NCBI RefSeq assembly: GCF_030816235.1
Contig: NZ_JAUSXT010000001.1
Span: forward strand, 1-64,000
Length of the DNA stretch: 64,000 bases
Origin: Microbacterium sp. W4I4
GTDB taxonomy: Bacteria; Actinomycetota; Actinomycetes; Actinomycetales; Microbacteriaceae
Direction: 5' to 3'
Positions 15,669-24,762 of this stretch are shown in pieces. The notes beneath the pieces were generated by a model, which worked only from the letters and a program-made list of their open reading frames with translations, ran no database searches and was not told the origin of the DNA. A program made the translations under genes and the position numbers. Positions within the stretch are counted from its first letter, which is position 1. Each line of letters starts with the position of its first letter.

Positions 15669-17213
15669 ATGAGCGAATCCACACAGGCCGTGGGTGCTGG
15701 TCCCGTCGATGATGACGCCGCCGCCCTGGCCGAACTCGGTTACAAGCAGGAACTCCATCGCGGGATGTCGGGGTTCTCGAACTTCGCCGTCTCCTTCTCG
15801 ATCATCTCCATCCTCGCCGGCTGCATCACCTCGTTCAACATCGCGCTGAAGTCGGGGGGACCCAGCGCTATCACCATCGGCTGGCCGCTGGTCGGCGTCT
15901 TCGTGCTGTGCGTGGCGCTGGCGATGGCAGAGGTCTGCTCCCGCTATCCCACAGCCGGCGGCCTGTACTTCTGGGCCGGACGCCTGGCCAAGCGCGACAA
16001 GCGCAAGTGGGCCTGGTTCGTCGGCTGGTACAACTTCCTCGGCGAGGTCGCCGTCACCGCGGCGATCGACTACGGCGCCGCCGCCACGATGATGGCCTTC
16101 GCCAACCTCATGTGGGGCACCGAGGTCACCGCACTGAACACGTTCCTGCTGTTCGTCGTCCTCATCGTCATCCACGGTCTGCTGAACACCTTCGGCGTGA
16201 ACCTGGTCAGCCTGCTGTCCTCGGTCTCGGCCTGGTGGCACAGCGTCGGCGTGGCGATCATCGTCGCGATCCTGTGGATCATGCCGGCCGAGCACCAGGA
16301 CATCGGCTGGACCTTCACGACCTGGCACAACGAGACGGGCTGGGGCTTCGGCCCGTACGTCTTCCTGATGGGTCTGCTGATGGCGCAGTACACGTACACG
16401 GGATACGACGCCTCGGCGCACGTCGCGGAGGAGACGAAGAACGCCTCCGTCGCCGCGCCCAAGGGCATCGTGATGAGCGTGCTCGTCTCGATCATCGGTG
16501 GATGGATCCTGCTGTTCACGATCGTCGCGGCGATCCAGGACGGCAGCCAGGAAGGCCTGTCCAAGATCGTCAACACCGATCTCGGCTCGGGCCCCGCGCA
16601 GATCTTCATGGACGCGCTGGACAACCCGGACGTGGCGAAGTTCCTGCTGTTCATCGTGTGCGGCGCGCAGTTCTTCTGCGGCATGGCGTCTGTGACGGCC
16701 AACTCGCGGATGAGCTACGCGTTCTCACGGGACAACGCCATCCCCGGTTCGCGCCTGTGGGCGAAGGTCAACAAGCGCACCGGCACCCCGACCAACTCGA
16801 TCTGGCTGTGCGTCGTGCTCTCGATCCTGGTCACGATCCCCGCCCTGTTCAACGTCACCGCGTACGCGGCGGTCACCTCCATCGCGGTCATCGGTCTGTA
16901 CATCGCCTATGTGACGCCGGTGCTGCTGCGTCGCCTGAACCCCGACTTCGCACCCGGCCCGTGGAACCTGGGCCGATGGAGTGCGGTCGTGGGCTGGATC
17001 GCGGTGGTCTGGGTGGTCTTCATCGTGATCCTGTTCGTGCTGCCGCCGGTCACACCGGTCACGGTCGAGACGTTCAACTACGCGCCGATCGCGGTGGCGG
17101 TCGTGGCCATCCTGTGCGTCGTGCTGTGGTTCGCCTACGGCAGGCGCGACTTCATGAACCACGACGAGGCCGAGCACCTCACCAAGGCCTCGGACAAGCT
17201 CCTGGAAGAGTGA
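15669..17213 (+). CDS. APC-family amino acid/amine permease
   Basis: 514 residues with about 12 hydrophobic segments. The N-terminal ELGYKQELHRGMSGFSNFAV and the AMAEVCSRYPTAGGLYFWAG segment are typical of the GABA/choline/putrescine-type branch of the APC superfamily. It should import the substrate of the adjoining enzymes by proton or ion symport. It is the first gene of a cluster inserted between xerD and parA. Exact substrate unknown. Confidence 0.88.
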   Translation: MSESTQAVGAGPVDDDAAALAELGYKQELHRGMSGFSNFAVSFSIISILAGCITSFNIALKSGGPSAITIGWPLVGVFVLCVALAMAEVCSRYPTAGGLYFWAGRLAKRDKRKWAWFVGWYNFLGEVAVTAAIDYGAAATMMAFANLMWGTEVTALNTFLLFVVLIVIHGLLNTFGVNLVSLLSSVSAWWHSVGVAIIVAILWIMPAEHQDIGWTFTTWHNETGWGFGPYVFLMGLLMAQYTYTGYDASAHVAEETKNASVAAPKGIVMSVLVSIIGGWILLFTIVAAIQDGSQEGLSKIVNTDLGSGPAQIFMDALDNPDVAKFLLFIVCGAQFFCGMASVTANSRMSYAFSRDNAIPGSRLWAKVNKRTGTPTNSIWLCVVLSILVTIPALFNVTAYAAVTSIAVIGLYIAYVTPVLLRRLNPDFAPGPWNLGRWSAVVGWIAVVWVVFIVILFVLPPVTPVTVETFNYAPIAVAVVAILCVVLWFAYGRRDFMNHDEAEHLTKASDKLLEE

Positions 17214-17241
17214 GCCCGAGACCGCCGGAGACAGAACGGAC

Positions 17242-17955
17242 ATGATGGATTCCCCCCTGGTGGATGCCGCGCTGCACCCCGTGCGCGGACAGATGGCCTT
17301 CGAGTCCTGCGTCGAGCAGCTCGGATCCGCCATCCAGCTCGGCATCTTCCGGGTGGGGGAGAAGCTCCCGGGTGAGCGCGCGCTCGCCGAACGACTGGGC
17401 GTCTCGCGCGCCACCCTCCGGGAGGCCATCAGCGCCCTCCGCGCCGCCGGGCTCGTCACCACGACCCGGGGGCGCGGAGGAGGCACCTTCGTCGAGCCGC
17501 TCGTTCGGAGATGGCCCGAGGGCCAGCATCCGCCCCGCCGCGCCGAGATCGATGACCTCATCGTCTTCCGCTCCGTGATCGAACCGGGAGCCGCCCACCG
17601 GGCCGCGATGACCGAGCTCACCGTCGAGCAGCGCGAGCTGCTGGCGGAGAGCCTCGCCGAGGTCGACGCGGCCACGGAGCCGGCCGACTACCGGACAGCG
17701 GATGCCCGACTCCACCTGGCCATCAGCACCGTGTGCGGTTCGGATGAGCTCGCACACGCCTGCAACGGCGTGCAGGTGAAGATCCACCAGCTCCTCGCCG
17801 AGATCCCATTCCTCAAGAAGAACATCGAACACGCGGACGCCGAGCACCGTGAGATCGTCGCGGCGATCCTCGCGGGCGAGGCGGAGCGTGCGCGCCAGGT
17901 GATGGCCGCGCACTGCGACGCCACGGCCGCACTCCTGAAGGGCCTTCTGAAATGA
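17242..17955 (+). CDS. FadR-type GntR transcriptional regulator
   Basis: 237 residues. An N-terminal winged helix-turn-helix (GEKLPGERALAERLGVSR, ~38-55) is followed by a helical FCD ligand domain with metal/ligand residues in DARLHLAI and in the C-terminal HREIV and AAHCD motifs. Its gene overlaps the following ligase start by four bases (ATGA), so it is embedded in the operon and very likely controls it in response to the imported substrate or a glutamylated intermediate. Start could be ATG 17242 or ATG 17245. Confidence 0.9.
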   Translation: MMDSPLVDAALHPVRGQMAFESCVEQLGSAIQLGIFRVGEKLPGERALAERLGVSRATLREAISALRAAGLVTTTRGRGGGTFVEPLVRRWPEGQHPPRRAEIDDLIVFRSVIEPGAAHRAAMTELTVEQRELLAESLAEVDAATEPADYRTADARLHLAISTVCGSDELAHACNGVQVKIHQLLAEIPFLKKNIEHADAEHREIVAAILAGEAERARQVMAAHCDATAALLKGLLK

Positions 17956-19343
17956 GCACGATCACCACCGCCTCCGAACCCCGCAACGAGCGGATGCTGA
18001 GCGTCGACCGACTGCGCAGCATGATCCTGGAAGACGAGATCGACACCGTCGTGCTCGCCTTCACCGACATGCAGGGGCGACTGCAGGGCAAGCTGCTGCA
18101 CGCCCGCTTCTTCCTGGACTCCGTCCTCGGCCACGGCACGGAGGGCTGCAACTACCTGCTCGCCGTCGACGTCGACATGAACACGATCGACGGCTACGAG
18201 CACGCCTCCTGGGCGAGCGGGTACGGCGACATGGAGTTCGTCCCCGACCTGTCCACCATTCGCCGGATGCCGCACCGGGCGGGCACCGTGATGATCCAGT
18301 GCGATCTGACCAGCACCACGGGCGAGGCGCTGCGGGTGTCGCCGCGATCCATGCTGCGCGCCCAGACCGACCGTGCCGCCGCGCACGGCTGGAAGGCCGT
18401 GGCCGGCACCGAGCTGGAGTTCGTGATCTACAACACGCCGTACGAGAAGGCGTGGGACGACGGCTACCGCAATCTGATCCCGGCGAACCAGTACAACGTC
18501 GACTACTCGATCCTGGGCTCCTCCATCGTCGAACCGCTGCTGCGTGACATCCGCAACACTATGTACGCGTCGGGACTGACGGTCGAATCCGCCAAGGGGG
18601 AGTGCAACTTCGGTCAGCATGAGATCGCGTTCCTGTTCGACGAGGTGATCGCCACGGCCGACAATCACTCGTACTACAAGACCGCGTCCAAGGACATCGC
18701 CCGCCAGCACGGCCAGTCGCTCACGTTCATGGCCAAACCCAATCAGCGCGAGGGCAACTCCTGTCACGTGCACATGTCGCTGCGCGGCAAGGACGACGAC
18801 TCGCTGGTGTTCTGGGACGAGGAGCGCGGCGCGCGCTCGGCCGTGTACGAGCACTTCATCGCCGGAGTGCTGGCCACCATGCGCGAGTTCACGCTCTTCT
18901 ACGCCCCGAACATCAACTCGTACAAGCGCTTCGTGAAGGGCTCGTTCGCGCCCACCGCGGTCGCCTGGGGCGTCGACAACCGCACCACCGCGGTGCGCCT
19001 GGTCGGCAGCGGGCGCAGCGCCCGCATGGAGAACCGACTGCCCGGAGGCGACATGAACCCCTACCTGGGTCTGGCCGCCATGCTCGCGGGCGGGCTCTAC
19101 GGCGTCGAGAACGAGCTGAGCCTGGAAGCGGAGACCGGCGGCAACGCCTACGAGTCCGGGGCACCGACGGTGCCGACGACCATGCGCGAGGCGCGGGATG
19201 CGCTCGCGAACTCCGCGATCGCGGCGGAGGTGTTCGGCGAGGACGTCGTGCGCCACTACGTGCACTACGCCGACGTCGAGATCGAGGCCTTCGACGCCGC
19301 TGTCACGGATTGGGAGCTGACCCGCGGATTCGAGAGGCTGTGA
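17952..19343 (+). CDS. Glutamine-synthetase-like gamma-glutamylamine ligase
   Basis: 463 residues of the glutamine synthetase fold. Active-site motifs are GTELEFVIYN, GECNFGQHEIAF, NSCHVHMSL and MENRLPGGDMNPYLGLAAM. The adenylylation tyrosine loop of the classical enzyme is not evident. Neighbouring amine permease, aldehyde dehydrogenase and amidotransferase genes point to gamma-glutamylation of an amine (PuuA; Streptomyces GlnA3 for polyamines; GlnA4 for ethanolamine) and not to nitrogen assimilation. Which substrate is used cannot be read from sequence. Confidence 0.88.
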   Translation: MSTITTASEPRNERMLSVDRLRSMILEDEIDTVVLAFTDMQGRLQGKLLHARFFLDSVLGHGTEGCNYLLAVDVDMNTIDGYEHASWASGYGDMEFVPDLSTIRRMPHRAGTVMIQCDLTSTTGEALRVSPRSMLRAQTDRAAAHGWKAVAGTELEFVIYNTPYEKAWDDGYRNLIPANQYNVDYSILGSSIVEPLLRDIRNTMYASGLTVESAKGECNFGQHEIAFLFDEVIATADNHSYYKTASKDIARQHGQSLTFMAKPNQREGNSCHVHMSLRGKDDDSLVFWDEERGARSAVYEHFIAGVLATMREFTLFYAPNINSYKRFVKGSFAPTAVAWGVDNRTTAVRLVGSGRSARMENRLPGGDMNPYLGLAAMLAGGLYGVENELSLEAETGGNAYESGAPTVPTTMREARDALANSAIAAEVFGEDVVRHYVHYADVEIEAFDAAVTDWELTRGFERL

Positions 19344-19345
19344 GC

Positions 19346-20740
19346 ATGAGGATCCCCACCACCCCGTTCGGTGCCGCAGGCACCTTCACCGTGCTGAACC
19401 CCGCCACCGGCGTCGCCGTCGCAGACGTCCCCCAGGCGGACCTCGGGGAGACGGATGCCGCGATCGAACGCGCCCACCGCGCGTTCCCCGCCTGGCGCGC
19501 GATCGCCCCGGCCGAACGCGCACGTCTGCTGCGGTCGTTCGCCTCGGTCGTCGACGCGCACATCGACGAGCTCGCCGATCTCGAGGTGGCCGGCTCCGGC
19601 CACACGATCGGCAACGCCCGCTGGGAGGCGGGCAACGTGCGCGACGTGCTGAACTATTACAGCGCGGCGCCGGAGCGGCACTTCGGCCGTCAGATCCCCG
19701 TGCCCGGAGGCGTGGACATCACCTTCCACGAGCCGCTCGGCGTGGTCGGCATCATCGTGCCGTGGAACTTCCCGATGCCGATCGCCGGCTGGGGCTTCGG
19801 TCCCGCGCTCGCCGCGGGCAACACCGTCGTGCTCAAGCCCGCCGAGCTCACCCCGCTCACCGCTCTGCGCCTGGGTGAACTGGCGTCGGAGGCAGGCCTC
19901 CCCGAGGGCGTCTTCACGGTGATCCCCGGCAAGGGCAGTGTCGTCGGCGATCGGTTCGTCACACATCCGCTGGTGCGCAAGGTCTGCTTCACCGGATCCA
20001 CCGACGTCGGCAAGGGGATCATGCGCGGGTGCGCGGATCAGGTCAAGCGGCTCACGCTGGAGCTCGGCGGCAAGAACGCGAACGTCGTGTTCGAGGATGC
20101 CGATCTCGAGCTCGCCGCCGCAACGGCACCCGGTGCGGGGCTCGACAACGCCGGCCAGGACTGCTGCGCGCGCTCGCGCATCCTCGTGCAGCAGAGCGTC
20201 TACGACCGCTTCCTGTCGCTGCTGCAGCCGGCGGTGGAGGCCTTCCGGGTGAAGGACCCGGCGGCGGAGGACGCCGAGATGGGCCCGCTGATCTCCGCCC
20301 GTCAGCGCGACGCCGTCGCCGGGGCCCTGGACGGCGCAGACGTGGCCTTCCGGGGTCAGGTTCCTGACGGCTCGAGCGGATACTGGCTCGCGCCCACGGT
20401 CGTGCTGCCGCGCGACGCGACCGACCCGGTGTGGACGCAGGAGCTGTTCGGCCCGGTGCTGGCGGTCATGCCGTTCACCGACGAGGCGGATGCCATCGCC
20501 AAGGCCAACGACACCGAGTACGGGCTGTCGGGCTCGATCTTCACCCGGGACGTCGGCCGCGCGCTGCGGGTGGCCCGCGGGGTCGACAGCGGCAACCTCT
20601 CGGTCAACTCGCACTCCTCGGTGCGCTATTGGACCCCGTTCGGCGGGTTCAAGCAGTCCGGGCTCGGACGCGAGCTCGGACCGGACGCGCCGGACTCCTT
20701 CTCCGAGGTGAAGAACGTCTTCATCTCGACCGACAATTGA
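19346..20740 (+). CDS. NAD(P)-dependent aldehyde dehydrogenase
   Basis: 464 residues. Carries the aldehyde dehydrogenase motifs VPWNFPMPIAGW, the general-base region LELGGKN and the catalytic cysteine in GQDCCARSRI. It should oxidise a (gamma-glutamylated) amino aldehyde to the acid. The ATG at 19346 is two bases after the ligase stop, so the genes are co-translated. Length is at the short end of the usual 470-500. Confidence 0.92.
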   Translation: MRIPTTPFGAAGTFTVLNPATGVAVADVPQADLGETDAAIERAHRAFPAWRAIAPAERARLLRSFASVVDAHIDELADLEVAGSGHTIGNARWEAGNVRDVLNYYSAAPERHFGRQIPVPGGVDITFHEPLGVVGIIVPWNFPMPIAGWGFGPALAAGNTVVLKPAELTPLTALRLGELASEAGLPEGVFTVIPGKGSVVGDRFVTHPLVRKVCFTGSTDVGKGIMRGCADQVKRLTLELGGKNANVVFEDADLELAAATAPGAGLDNAGQDCCARSRILVQQSVYDRFLSLLQPAVEAFRVKDPAAEDAEMGPLISARQRDAVAGALDGADVAFRGQVPDGSSGYWLAPTVVLPRDATDPVWTQELFGPVLAVMPFTDEADAIAKANDTEYGLSGSIFTRDVGRALRVARGVDSGNLSVNSHSSVRYWTPFGGFKQSGLGRELGPDAPDSFSEVKNVFISTDN

Positions 20741-20772
20741 TCAGCAGCGACGAAAGGCAACAGGGAGAACTG

Positions 20773-21552
20773 ATGGGAAAGCTCGACGGCAAGGTCGGCG
20801 TCATCACCGGCGGATGCAGTGGGATCGGACTCGCGACCGCGAAGAAGTTCGTCGCCGAGGGCGCGAAAGTGGTCATCGGTGATCTCGACGAGGTCAACGG
20901 GCCGCGCATCGCCGAGGAGCTCGACGGCGTCTTCGTGAAGGTGAACGTCACGGATCAGGCGCAGGTGGAGAACCTCTTCAAGGTGGCGAACGACACCTAT
21001 GGTCACATCGACATCGCGTTCAACAACGCCGGCATCTCCCCGGCATCCGACGACTCGATCCTGAAGACCGGGATCGAGGCGTGGAACCTGGTGCAGGACG
21101 TCAACCTCACGAGCGTCTACCACTGCTGCAAGGCCGTGCTGCCGTACATGCTCGCGCAGGGCAAAGGGTCCATCATCAACACGGCCTCGTTCGTGGCGAT
21201 CATGGGGGCTGCGACCTCCCAGATCTCGTACACCGCGTCCAAGGGCGGCGTGCTGGCGATGACTCGTGAGCTGGGCGTGCAGTTCGCGCGCAAGGGCATC
21301 CGGGTGAACGCGCTCTGCCCCGGACCGGTGAACACGCCGCTGCTGCAGGAGCTGTTCGCCAAGGATCCCGAGCGCGCGGCCCGACGCCTGGTGCACGTCC
21401 CGATGGGCAGGTTCGCCGAGCCCGAGGAGATCGCGAACGCGGTCGCGTTCCTCGGCAGCGACGAGTCCAGCTTCATCACGGCGATGGACTTCCTCGTCGA
21501 CGGCGGGCTCTCGAACGCGTACGTGACCCCGCTGGAGAGCGACTTTGATTAG
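20773..21552 (+). CDS. Short-chain dehydrogenase/reductase
   Basis: 259 residues. Rossmann motif TGGCSGIGLA, NNAG, and catalytic YTASK are all present, and the length is standard. In this cluster an NAD(P) alcohol dehydrogenase could oxidise the hydroxyl of a glutamylated amino alcohol before the aldehyde dehydrogenase step. An AGGGAG site lies just upstream of the ATG. The product could also be an unrelated reductase carried along with the operon. Confidence 0.9.
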   Translation: MGKLDGKVGVITGGCSGIGLATAKKFVAEGAKVVIGDLDEVNGPRIAEELDGVFVKVNVTDQAQVENLFKVANDTYGHIDIAFNNAGISPASDDSILKTGIEAWNLVQDVNLTSVYHCCKAVLPYMLAQGKGSIINTASFVAIMGAATSQISYTASKGGVLAMTRELGVQFARKGIRVNALCPGPVNTPLLQELFAKDPERAARRLVHVPMGRFAEPEEIANAVAFLGSDESSFITAMDFLVDGGLSNAYVTPLESDFD

Positions 21553-22267
21553 TGCACCCGTCATCGGGATCACCATGTACCGCCAGCCGGCGGACTGGGG
21601 CGCCTGGCGCGGGATCCCGGCCGACCTGCTGCCGGCGGACTACGCGATCTCGATCGATAAGGCGGGCGGGGTGCCGGTGCTGCTGCCCCCGCTCGCCTCG
21701 CCCGAGGCCGCGCGGGTCGCGCTGAGTCGCCTGGACGGGCTGCTGATCGCCGGCGGCGCGGACATCAACCCGGCCAGGTACGGGCAGGCCCCGGACGCGC
21801 ACGTGACGACCTGGTACGACGATCGCGACGCCTGGGAGATCCAGCTGCTCGCCGAAGCCGATCGCGAGCGGCTGCCGGTGCTCGGCATCTGCAGGGGGAT
21901 GCAGATGATGGCCGTGGCCGCCGGCGGCACTCTCGTGCAGCACCTGCCGGATGTCGTGGGCCACGCCGCGCATGCCGGAACAGCCGTCGGGTACAGCAGC
22001 ACCGAGGTCACCGTCGACGGCGAGGGACGCATCGCGTCGCTCATCGCCGAACGCCTCACGGTGCCCAGCCACCACCATCAGGCAGTGGCCGAACACCCGG
22101 GATACCGCGTCGTCGCGCACGATGCGGACGGCGTCGTGCAGGCCATGGAGGCTGACGGCGCGCGCTTCGCGGTGGGAGTGCAGTGGCATCCGGAGACCGA
22201 CGACGACTCCGGCGTGTTCGACGGTCTGGTGGCGGCAGCACGGGAGCGCGCCGCGCGCCGACCCTGA
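21545..22267 (+). CDS. Class I amidotransferase-type gamma-glutamyl hydrolase
   Basis: 240 residues, C26-peptidase/PuuD-like. The nucleophile cysteine is in GICRGMQMM and the His-Glu pair in QWHPET. It should release glutamate from the gamma-glutamylated product, closing the pathway. The best start is a TTG at 21545 that overlaps the SDR stop by eight bases and follows GGAGAG; no ATG or GTG fits the conserved N terminus. It is the last gene of the cluster. Confidence 0.88.
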   Translation: MISAPVIGITMYRQPADWGAWRGIPADLLPADYAISIDKAGGVPVLLPPLASPEAARVALSRLDGLLIAGGADINPARYGQAPDAHVTTWYDDRDAWEIQLLAEADRERLPVLGICRGMQMMAVAAGGTLVQHLPDVVGHAAHAGTAVGYSSTEVTVDGEGRIASLIAERLTVPSHHHQAVAEHPGYRVVAHDADGVVQAMEADGARFAVGVQWHPETDDDSGVFDGLVAAARERAARRP

Positions 22268-22285
22268 CCGCGCCCGCCCTGCGGC

Positions 22286-22291
22286 TACAAT
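22286..22291 (+). promoter_or_regulatory. Probable -10 box for parA-scpAB
   Basis: TACAAT, 30 bases before the parA GTG and followed by a GGAGCAGGAG ribosome-binding region. No convincing -35 is visible. Confidence 0.5.
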
Positions 22292-22320
22292 CGAGCAAGC
22301 ACGAAGGAGCAGGAGCACTG

Positions 22321-23211
22321 GTGGCGGAGAAGGCGACGAAGTCCAGGTCGAAGGCGACGAAGGGGGATGACACCCCCATCGGTCCGACCGGCCGTCCCTA
22401 TCAGGGCTTCGCGACCCCGGAACCGCTGGCCTCGCACGGGCCGGCGCGGATCATCGCGCTGTGCAACCAGAAGGGCGGCGTCGGCAAGACGACCACCTCG
22501 ATCAACCTGGCTGCGGCGCTCGCCGAGTACGGTCGCAAGGTGCTCGCGGTCGACTTCGACCCGCAGGGCGCCCTGTCCGCCGGTCTCGGCATCATCGTGC
22601 ACGACGTGCCGACGGTCTACGACCTGCTGCTGGACACCAAGCGCGACCCGCGCGACGCGATCGTGCACTCCGCGACGCCGAACCTCGACGTGCTGCCTGC
22701 CAACATCGACCTGTCCGCCGCCGAGGTGCATCTGGTCAACGAGGTCGCCCGCGAGACGATCCTCTCGCGCGTTCTGCGTCAGGTCGCCGGCGAGTACGAC
22801 GTCATCCTCATCGACTGCCAGCCCTCGCTGGGGCTGCTGACCGTGAACGCGTTGACCGCCGCGCACGGCGTGCTCATCCCGCTGGAGTGCGAGTTCTTCG
22901 CCCTGCGCGGTGTGGCGCTGCTCATCGAGACCATCGACAAGGTGCGCGACCGGCTGAACCCGTCCATCATGCTGGACGGCCTGCTGGCCACCATGTACGA
23001 CCCCCGCACGCTGCACTCCCGCGAGGTTCTGGAGCGCGTGGTCGAGGCCTTCGGCGACGACGTGCTGGAGACCGTGATCGGCCGCACCGTGAAGTTCCCG
23101 GACGCCTCCGTGTCGGGCGTGCCCATCACCGAGTTCGCGCCGGAGCACGCAGCCGCCCAGGCCTACCTGCGACTGGCGCGGGAGCTGGTCGCCCGTGGCG
23201 CCGTCGCCTGA
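22321..23211 (+). CDS. ParA/Soj-family ATPase
   Basis: 296 residues. A Lys/Ser-rich N-terminal ~40 residues precedes the deviant Walker A motif KGGVGKTTT (~51-59) and the DFDPQG motif. This is the ParA-like gene that precedes scpA in actinobacteria (Rv1708 position), distinct from the origin-proximal parAB. No ParB partner or parS site is adjacent. GTG 22321 follows a strong GGAG-rich site. It overlaps scpA by 17 bases. Confidence 0.92.
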   Translation: MAEKATKSRSKATKGDDTPIGPTGRPYQGFATPEPLASHGPARIIALCNQKGGVGKTTTSINLAAALAEYGRKVLAVDFDPQGALSAGLGIIVHDVPTVYDLLLDTKRDPRDAIVHSATPNLDVLPANIDLSAAEVHLVNEVARETILSRVLRQVAGEYDVILIDCQPSLGLLTVNALTAAHGVLIPLECEFFALRGVALLIETIDKVRDRLNPSIMLDGLLATMYDPRTLHSREVLERVVEAFGDDVLETVIGRTVKFPDASVSGVPITEFAPEHAAAQAYLRLARELVARGAVA

Positions 23212-24049
23212 GGAACTGCCCGCCACCACTGTCGATCCGATCGACGAGAGCGTGGTCGTCGAGCCGGTCGAAGGGTTCCGCGTCTCGCTGACGAACTTCG
23301 ACGGACCGTTCGATCTGCTGCTGAACCTGATCTCCAAGCACGAGCTCGACATCACCGAGGTGTCGCTGAGCAAGGTCACCAACGAGTTCATCACCTACCT
23401 GCGGGAACTGGACGGGGATGAGGAGCTCGATCAGGCCTCCGAGTTCCTCGTCGTCGCGGCGACCCTGCTGGACATGAAGGTCGCAGGACTCCTGCCGCAG
23501 GGCGAGCTGGTGGATGCCGAATCCGTCGCGCTGCTCGAGGCGCGCGACCTGCTGTTCGCCCGCCTGCTGCAGTACCGCGCCTTCAAGGAGGTCTCGGCCT
23601 GGTTCGCACGATGCCTGCAGCGCGAGGACCGCCGTCACGTGCGCGCGGTGCCGCTGGACGAGAAGCATCGCGGCCGCACGCCAGAGCTGGTCTGGTCGCT
23701 GAGCGCGGACGACTTCGCCGCGCTCGCGCTGATGGCCTTCGCGCCGAAGGAGCTGCCCACCGTCGGGCTGGATCACCTGCACGCGCCGCTGGTCAGCATC
23801 CGCGAGCAGGCGGCCGTCGTCGTGACGCTGCTGCGCAGCACCGAGTCCCTGACCTTCCGAGAGCTCGTGAGCGGTGTCGCCGAACCAGGCATCATCGTCG
23901 CGCGCTTCATCTCCGTCTTGGAGCTGTACCGGCACGCCGCGCTCTCTTTCGAGCAGCTCGAGCCGCTGGGAGAGCTGACGCTGCGATGGTCGGCGGAGAC
24001 CTGGTCCGACGAGCAGCTGGCGACCCTTGGGGCGGACTATGACAAGTGA
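23195..24049 (+). CDS. scpA: Segregation and condensation protein A
   Basis: 284 residues. The kleisin subunit that bridges SMC heads. The N-terminal motif FDGPFDLLLNLISKHELDI is the ScpA signature, and the C-terminal winged helix follows. GTG start within the parA 3' end; its stop is inside scpB, as usual for this pair. Confidence 0.94.
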   Translation: MAPSPEELPATTVDPIDESVVVEPVEGFRVSLTNFDGPFDLLLNLISKHELDITEVSLSKVTNEFITYLRELDGDEELDQASEFLVVAATLLDMKVAGLLPQGELVDAESVALLEARDLLFARLLQYRAFKEVSAWFARCLQREDRRHVRAVPLDEKHRGRTPELVWSLSADDFAALALMAFAPKELPTVGLDHLHAPLVSIREQAAVVVTLLRSTESLTFRELVSGVAEPGIIVARFISVLELYRHAALSFEQLEPLGELTLRWSAETWSDEQLATLGADYDK

Positions 24050-24695
24050 GCCGACTATGACCGATGAGACGACGATGACCGAAGTGACGATGACAGAAGA
24101 GGCGGATGCGTTGGAGGCGGAGCGGGAGACCGGCACCGACGCACCGCTCGCGGAGCGCGTGGAGGCGATCCTGCTGATCGTCGACGAGCCGATCGCGCTG
24201 GTGGCGCTGGCCGCGGCCGTGCACGCACCCGTGCCCGCCGTCCGCCAGACCCTGGAATCGCTCGTCGAGGACTACGACGGGCGAGGCAGGGGGCCCAGAC
24301 GAGGCTTCGAGCTGCGCGAGGTCGGCGGAGGCTGGCGGCTCTACGTCCGCGAGGATCACGACGACCTGGTGGCCGAGTTCATCGGCGGGCAGGCGCCGGC
24401 GCGGCTGTCGCAGGCGGCGCTGGAGACCCTCGCCGTGATCGCGTACAAGCAGCCGGTCACCCGCGGCCAGGTGGCCTCGATCCGCGCCGTGAACGTGGAC
24501 TCCGTGGTGCGCACGCTGCTCGCCCGCGGGCTGATCACAGAGCTGTTCGCCGACTCGGAGACGGGCGCGATCAACTACGGCACCACCGACCAGCTGCTGC
24601 AGCACCTGGGGATCAACTCGATCGACGAGCTGCCCCCGATCTCGCCGCTGCTCGACGACGGCGCCGAAGGATTCGACGAGGGGAGTCTGCGGTGA
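24039..24695 (+). CDS. scpB: Segregation and condensation protein B
   Basis: 218 residues; partner of ScpA and SMC. Two winged-helix domains, with the conserved AALETLAVIAYKQPVTR and the GLI-type motif. The N-terminal ~25 residues are a repeated MT-acidic tract (MTSEPTMTDETTMTEVTMTE) offering several possible ATG starts (24039, 24057, 24075, 24090). I chose 24039 because GGGGCGG precedes it and it overlaps scpA. Confidence 0.9.
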   Translation: MTSEPTMTDETTMTEVTMTEEADALEAERETGTDAPLAERVEAILLIVDEPIALVALAAAVHAPVPAVRQTLESLVEDYDGRGRGPRRGFELREVGGGWRLYVREDHDDLVAEFIGGQAPARLSQAALETLAVIAYKQPVTRGQVASIRAVNVDSVVRTLLARGLITELFADSETGAINYGTTDQLLQHLGINSIDELPPISPLLDDGAEGFDEGSLR

Positions 24696-24762
24696 GGATT
24701 TCGCGACGAGAGGGTGCCGAGACTGGATTCCGGGCCGAAGGATTCGATGAAGGAGTGATCCG

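Noticed and set aside
15669..22267. Classical Puu putrescine pathway
   Set aside because: The FAD amine oxidase (PuuB) and GABA aminotransferase are absent; an SDR takes their place, so the substrate is left open.
22321..23211. Chromosome partition ParABS locus
   Set aside because: No parB or parS is nearby. The gene belongs to the conserved parA-like/scpA/scpB cluster.
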